Shown piece by piece: positions 57,973 through 64,000 of a stretch of DNA of 64,000 nt. The stretch lies in assembly GCA_947579605.1 (NCBI GenBank), contig OX388307.1, forward strand, positions 26,637,237 through 26,701,236, read 5' to 3'. Position 1 is the first letter of the stretch; every line of letters starts with the position of its first letter. The notes under the pieces were generated by a model that saw nothing but the letters and a program-made list of their open reading frames with translations, had not been told where the DNA came from and searched no databases. A program made the translations under genes and the position numbers. Origin of the DNA: Athripsodes cinereus. Lineage: Eukaryota > Arthropoda > Insecta > Trichoptera > Leptoceridae.

Positions 57973-58888
57973 AAATATTTCAGAATTTTAAAATTGGTGT
58001 TTTGGATTAGATGTTCATATAATATTAGATAATTTTTTTAACCTAATCCTTTTAAATCTTTAGATTGGTGAATGTTTTTTGGAATGAGGCTGTTTTGTTT
58101 TGTGTGATTGTTAATAATTATAAAAATGGGGACTATATTGCAAAAAAATGTTTATAGAACAAAACTCAAAGCCGTTTCAAATGCTTTAATATTTCATAAT
58201 TAATTGTTATAAAAAACAGCCAGCCAGATGAGTGGTTAAAAACCCGAGAATAATGACGGAATTCGGTTTCAGTGGCAAATATTATAGCCACACGTAATAT
58301 ATCTCATGGAATCGTGGAATTGATTCCAGGAAAAATTACCATATTAAAACGAAGCTTATTTTAAAATACTTAATAACGTGATAAAAAAACGTAAAAAGTA
58401 CTAATTTGTAAAATGAAATAATGGTTAGAGTTTCTTTGTTGTGTATTCAGTGAAAGATGAATAATCTACTTTTTGCTTCTAAAAATAAATAGTCTACGCG
58501 TTAGCTATGTTTTACATTTTTCGTATCATACTAATTAAATTACTCCAGATATTTGAATGGATACAATTCAAAATTTGTATTGAAAGAAATTCGATATAAA
58601 GTTAAAAAGTATAGATACAGTTTCCAATTTAATTAATTTATTTTTTCCTCTGAATTCAAAAATAAAGTATATTTTCGTGCCTATACAGGCTGATTATAAG
58701 GACGAGAGTCGAAGAGAAATAATTGAAAGGTAGGATATTGAAGTAAATTGAACTCTTTTAAGATGCAATTTTTTTACCTCAAACTTAAAATAAACGGAAA
58801 TATATAGTAGATATAACTTATTGTTTAAATTTCCCAGTCTCTTAAAATCTACAAACATTCATTCAGTGACGAAATGGCCCCTTCTATA
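57973..58888. other. AT-rich stretch, nothing recognised
   Basis: No feature supported. Confidence 0.5.
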
Positions 58889-58890
58889 TT

Positions 58891-59268
58891 GTCCCTCTTC
58901 TGACTAACAGTCGTATCTGCCTAAATGTAAATTGTTTTGGAGAGCGTTTTTTGTGTTTTTTCGTGCATATTTTCGTCTCTCCGATTTATAGGATACAGTG
59001 TTAATATCTTAGTTTTTTTTATTTGTACCTTTTCTTATATATCTCAGAATCATTTTTGTGATGAAACTTTGAGGAATTAGTAGATACAACACATTTTATT
59101 TAGAATAATTCGTAAATACGACAGCAAATCAGAAGGCTATTCCAGGATAACGGTAACAGTTACAGGTGTGATCTTCAGTGAGAACATGCAGGGCACATAT
59201 GGTACACATTGGTGATCATAACTCGATTTCGCCAAAAATGTCAGATACGACTGTTAGTCAGAAGAGGG
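58891..59268. mobile_element. Non-autonomous DNA transposon with 29-bp perfect TIRs
   Basis: GTCCCTCTTCTGACTAACAG continuing TCGTATCTG at 58891-58919 is repeated in exact reverse complement at 59240-59268. Interior ~320 bp with no transposase ORF. The right inner flank carries GGCGAAATCGAGTTATGA (minus strand). The flanks (CTATATT left, GAATATT right) give no clear target duplication, so the superfamily is unassigned. Confidence 0.75.
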
Positions 59269-59270
59269 AC

Positions 59271-62184
59271 GAATATTCGATTAAGTTAATATTCTACAAA
59301 AAAGTTGTATATAGAGCCGGATAGCATTACATAATGAAATATTAATGTAGAATATGCAACAAGAAATTTTCCGTTTAATTCGATTTTCAATGAATAGAGT
59401 CGTTACACGTACATACATACATTACTATGAACGTAGCAAACTCTACTTTATGCAATGTACTTGTATGAGATGGTACGTCACATCTGTCGCAACCTGCTCT
59501 AGTAAAACAAAAGGAAAATAGAATTAAATTCAATTTTGAATTGAATATTCTACTTTCAAAAATAATATCTTTGATGTGTAAAGGTAGAATTCAGTGGAAA
59601 AGCAGACTGAAAGCCGTAGAAAAATATGGACATTATTTTAAATAAAATTATGAATATTTTCTTCAGCTTCAAGTCAGCTGTAGAAGTTTGCGTGATTTTG
59701 GTCAGTAAAATAAGCATAATTTTAAATAAAATCAATGTTATTTTTCATTCTTGGTTTAACATTTCACTGGGGTACACACTTTCTATAATCAGAACGAATT
59801 CGTGCTAACTAAATTTTATCTATTAATTTATGTAAATTATTCCCACTGCTTTGAAACTGTTGTTTCAGGAATAGTACGTTGCAAAAGACGAAACCTCAAA
59901 ATAGCAGCACATTAGATTTATCAGTATAACATTTGAATGTAAATATTTCCATAAAAGATTAAAGTGCATTTTTATAAACACTATTCACGTTATATGAAAT
60001 CGAAAGACAATTTATTTCTTCAATGAACAAAACAGCCCGATTAAGGTTTATATTTTTGCCGTTCCAGCATGCTTATAATATAAAAGTCTGAATAAATTCT
60101 CATATAATTCACAGCTATCTTATCTACTTTTGACACAGGTCTCGTTTAAATTGATTTAGTGCCTATAAGAATAAGAAAACGTCATAACAAATCGTAATAT
60201 TTAGATATATCAAGTAGAATTATTTCTTTCGTACTCAATTGGTTTTATATCACGATTTCAGAAATTGGAATTGTATTTTGTATAGTTGTAATACTAGTAT
60301 GTCTTTTACAGAATACTATGTACTCAAATTAATTTGATTGAATGCAAAGTACTAAATTATCAGAAGCTTGCAGAAGCCAAGAGATTTCAAATAATCTTGG
60401 TCTCTTGAGAATGTAGTATTTTATTATAATATAATACACATCATACCAAATATAGCTGAAACCTCAAACGTTTTCTGTGTCAACATCTCTTGAAAGTACT
60501 TACAAAATATTTGTTCATAACTTAAACACAAAAAAGGTTGTCTTAATTAGTGAATGTTATTAATTAACATGTAATGAAAACAGTTTTATACGTACATTAG
60601 TGGAAAATCATGCTGCGCTAATATTCCATGATTCATGATATTTTTTAGACGTTCGCAAACCTAAAGATATCTTCATAACAATATTAAATAAATTAATCAA
60701 AGTGTAAAGCAAGAAACGATTAAAAAAAAATTGAATAACCCGTCTTTTTGCGAATAAGACAACGTTTCACTGATGACTTTAAAGAACATTAAAACCACAA
60801 GATATAAGAACAGCTGATCTTCAGCATCGGAAATAAATATGTAGACAACCGGATTAATACGTAATACGAATATTAAAACACAAGAGAAAAAGAATAACTT
60901 ACTACCTTATTTACATATTTACAAACATCTTCATTTTGGGGAAGGCTCCAGTACAAATCTATTTGAATCTGCTTACTCAATACCTAATAATAATTTAATT
61001 TATCTTGTTGTTTGCAAAGCGGTTACTCCTTATCAATGAACCAACGACGACCAGATAGATTTTATCAAGTCCCCTCAGGGAATCAATAATAGACTAACAT
61101 CACATAGTCTAGTGAACGAGGTGCTGTCAATGCAATTGAATCAGATATATATTATTATGTGTAAAATATTGAAGTACTACATACAGAGATAAATTTGTTC
61201 ACTTAACCAAGTCAAACGATAGGAATTTGAATAATGCTCCGTATACTCAAATACATGAGTCGGTTAATCTATTAAGTCGTATTCTTCTCTTTGCCGTTTT
61301 GGATTATAGATCTATTCACATTCAGAACAATCATCGATTGAAATTTTGACTAGGATTTCAATAAAGTAATTTATTAGCTGAACAAATTAAATATTCAGAA
61401 GAGATACGGAAAATTGGCAATTCAAAACGCAAATCTTTATGATATATGTTCTCGTAATTTTCGAATGCAAATTAGTTCCCATAAACCACTTCTAGGGATT
61501 TTCATTTTCATCTACGTAATAATGAAAAAGTAATCGTCTTATTTTGACATGATATAATATGATTTCACTACATCTGCTTGCACTCGTAACTGCAGTTTTG
61601 GATTAAAAAGGGCTGTATTGCACAACTTTCAAAATATCAGTCTAATTTATGATTCATCTTTAGTAAACAGAAGGGTTAAAAAGGATTACTTCTCATACTG
61701 TAAAAATATCATAACTACTCTTTTTAACTAGTTAAAAAGATAAACAAAAAAGTTGGGCATATAACATTTATACTGTTGTATATCGCATGAGAATTTATTT
61801 GAGTTTTCGATGGCAAAACATCCAAATAATGTTCAATTTATACATATCTAATAGATATATATCTATTATTGAAAAGGTCTCCCTCACTTTACTTAGCATA
61901 TGACAACGCCAAACACACTTTGAATTTACGATATTATGGGATCAAGTAACTACTTACCCCATAATATTTTATTGATATTCCATTATAATAATAATATTAT
62001 TATTGTCTTGATTTTGACAATATGATGTTTGTACAACGCATTATTATTATAAGGAGAAATTTCTGTTAGTATTGTGATGAATAGAAACATTGTAAACTCT
62101 ATCTAATTTCCTAACACAGATGAAATTACTGTGAGCGTTATTCTGCGTCTATATATGTTTATTTAATACGAGTTTAAAACAAAT
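59271..62184. other. Long AT-rich stretch, nothing recognised
   Basis: A short less AT-rich patch at about 61040-61120 has no motif. No feature supported. Confidence 0.45.
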
Positions 62185-62189
62185 ATTTT

Positions 62190-62394
62190 ATTCTACTATT
62201 TGTTTATTAGATAGAGAGACGTTATTCGTCTTACTAGGACATTGTCAATCTCCTAAGAGATCCTAGTAAGACGAAAGACGTCTCTCTGTCTAATAAACAA
62301 ATAGTAGTCATTCGTCTTACTAGGACATTTTCAATCTCCTAGGAGATCCTAGTAAGACGAAAGACGTCTCTCTGTCTAATAAACAAATAGTAGA
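62190..62394. repeat. Compound palindrome with internal tandem duplication
   Basis: TTCTACTATTTGTTTATTAG then ATAGAGAGACGTT (left arm) pairs with the right end AGACGTCTCTCTGTCTAATA + AACAAATAGTAGAA. Inside, TTCGTCTTACTAGGA and TCCTAGTAAGACGAA form a second hairpin. The hairpin plus right arm (62226-62306) is duplicated in tandem at 62308-62392 with a few substitutions (ACATTGTC/ACATTTTC, CTAAGAG/CTAGGAG). No ORF. Confidence 0.8.
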
Positions 62395-62395
62395 A

Positions 62396-62806
62396 TAAAA
62401 CATTCGTTTTATTTATTTCGCTATGGAATTCTACTACCTATACACCGACATAGTGAATAATACGAGTTAAATAAAAAATAATCCTTATTTAAATATACTG
62501 TGAAGTGAAGTGTAAAAACAATATAACACCTAAACATTTTTAATTCATTCTTTCAGTTTCTTCGTTTTCTCCCAGAGTTCTTTTTGGGAACGTAAAGAAA
62601 ATAACGATTTCGATCACCGTTTATATTGAATATAATAATATTTATATTAAATTTATGTATTTTTTTCTATTTATTAAGTTTTACCTTAGTAATGATCTCT
62701 AATAAAGTGAAATTAAGGAGTTCTTGTGGTCTAATGGTAAAATAAATTATAAAAAATATATTTCAACACATCCTGCTATAGCGGTATTAAATATATCTGG
62801 AATTGA
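62396..62806. other. AT-rich stretch, nothing recognised
   Basis: No feature supported. Confidence 0.5.
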
Positions 62807-63048
62807 GCCGTGAAGCACTTGGTACAAGATAGGGCTTCCACTCTTTTTCAAAAGTTTACGAGTGTCCCATAAAAAGTAGGTGATCGAAAAAAAGACATTT
62901 ATACATTGAATTCAGCAATGATTTTTGCCAACCATACTGGATGTCTAAATTATTTGTTGACACAGAGAGGACAGCTTGCATGTTTATAACATGCGATTTG
63001 TCTGCTGGTTACCCCACTTATATGATATGCCGTAGTATAGTGTATAAA
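62807..63048 (+). repeat. SINE-like 261-bp family, full-length diverged copy
   Basis: GCCGTGAAGCACTTGGTACA, CGAGTGTCCCATAAAAAGTA, TTTTGCCAACCATACTGGAT, GGACAGCTTGCATGTTTATA, CTGCTGGTTACCCCACTTAT and GATATGCCGTAGTATAGTGT run in family order. Confidence 0.75.
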
Positions 63049-63216
63049 TTGTTTTATTTTGATGTGCGATTGACAATTAATGCTGTAAAGTGTTACCCCT
63101 AATGTTGAGAATTTTAGTACGTAGCAATACGTAGGTAACTGTAAAAACATAGTTTGCAAGAATATTGCAGTTGTGAGTAGTGCCTTGTAGAGAGTATCTC
63201 CTCCAAGGGACATTAA

Positions 63217-63372
63217 GGATTGTAATTTAGGGGAGATTTTTGTCGGGGAGAGCCCTTAAGGCAAATCCTGAGCCCTCCCTTTGATTTTTTTTTGTTTCGT
63301 TGAGTCTGGACAATATAGGAGCTTAGCTCTTAAAACACCCAGGGGAAAGTGGCGGGAAGCTCTTAATGTAAT
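63217..63372 (+). repeat. Old dispersed repeat, copy B (pair with 22706-22868)
   Basis: AATTTAGGGGAGATTTTTGT, CGGGGAGAGCCCTTAAGGCA, a T run, GTTGAGTCTGGACAATATAG, then CCAGGGGAAAGTGGCGGGAA match the reverse complement of copy A block by block. Confidence 0.55.
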
Positions 63373-64000
63373 AACAATAAATTAAAAGGAAAAAATATGT
63401 ATTGTAAAGTGATTTGAACTTGCCAACACTGAGATTCATAAGTTTTTCATTCGATTTTTCTTTCTCCATCTTTCAATATTGAATGATATATTTGATGATG
63501 GTAGATTATAACACACCTCTAGATAATTTATTTTAAATGAAAGTGATAAAAGAAATGAGAGGAAGTAATAATGTACATAGAGAAGTAGATATTTTACATT
63601 ATAATTTATGACGTAATATCTCCCTTGATCGTAATTGAATCAGAGTAAAAAAGACTGATTCAGAATTCCAATACAATTCTTTACGACACCCAAAACTATT
63701 ATAATAATAAAAGTATCTACATTGTAATCGACACAGAAATATTTTAGTCCGTTTACATGTATGTAAATATGTTTATATTTCACTTACATATTTTTGAGGT
63801 ACTAACTATGTAACAGTTTATAGACATTATGTATAAAATTTACTTGAATGACTATGCATATTATGACATTAGTTTAAATATAACAATATACGTAGGTAGT
63901 CATGCAAGTAAGTTTATAAAAAAGTGTTTATATTTAACCAAGATAAAGGTAAAATAGTTTAAAGGAAAATATTTAATTTAAATCAAAACACTGTTTTATT
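63373..64000. other. AT-rich stretch with a degenerate foldback relative
   Basis: At about 63775-63900 the blocks TTTCACTTACATATTTTTGA, ACTATGTAACAGTTTATAGA, TTTACTTGAATGACTATGCA and ATTAGTTTAAAT parallel 39665-39775, the left flank and outer arm of the palindrome there. Nothing else recognised. Confidence 0.4.

Noticed and set aside
1..64000. CRISPR array, operons or prokaryotic gene organisation
   Set aside because: No regularly spaced identical repeats with unique spacers and no packed ORFs. Composition and elements are eukaryotic.

Overview
The window is AT-rich eukaryotic DNA, most likely from an insect. The evidence is the mix of non-LTR retrotransposons, Ty3/gypsy, Tc1/mariner-type MITEs and tRNA-derived SINEs in an intron-rich, gene-poor background. 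I cannot name the species. No complete host gene is visible. One short spliced-looking exon near 55.9 kb is the only plausible host coding sequence. Almost everything else I can support is transposable-element sequence set in featureless AT-rich DNA.

The main element is a Ty3/gypsy LTR retrotransposon (28946-38507, minus strand). It has two 2,098-bp LTRs that align without any net length change, intact gag and pol, a PBS, a polypurine tract and a canonical -1 frameshift site (T TTA AAC) in a 73-bp gag/pol overlap. There is no env. Gag has no zinc knuckle. It ends in an Asn/Gly/Gln/Arg-rich tail and starts with a hydrophobic stretch. The protease triad reads DSA.

Other elements, left to right: a 5'-truncated RNase-H-bearing LINE with 16-bp TSDs and a nested antisense stub (1837-2870); an RTE-like LINE copy with one frameshift (6949-8760, minus); a closely related truncated copy with three stops (48861-49888, plus); a third RTE-like RT fragment (41462-42292, plus); and many 3'-end stubs of related LINEs (4.7, 11.9, 17.2, 18.2, 50.3, 52.5, 53.0, 57.8 kb). 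A ~261-bp SINE-like family with a (GTA)n end occurs at least 16 times and is itself a frequent insertion target. Two tRNA-derived SINEs lie at 23.0 and 56.9 kb. A Tc1/mariner MITE (51.9 kb), another TIR element (58.9 kb) and a compound palindrome (62.2 kb) are also present.

The most interesting small signal is a dispersed palindromic repeat carrying a hammerhead-ribozyme-like core, of the kind known from Penelope-like elements and retrozymes. The best copy (10320-10586) has the CTGATGA box, a GNRA-capped stem II, GAAA, a two-base-pair stem III and a CTC cleavage triplet in the right order. Degenerate copies occur at 19.6 and 24.4 kb, and a possible core remnant sits in the palindrome at 39.7 kb. 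Long stretches between these features hold nothing I can recognise and are listed as such.
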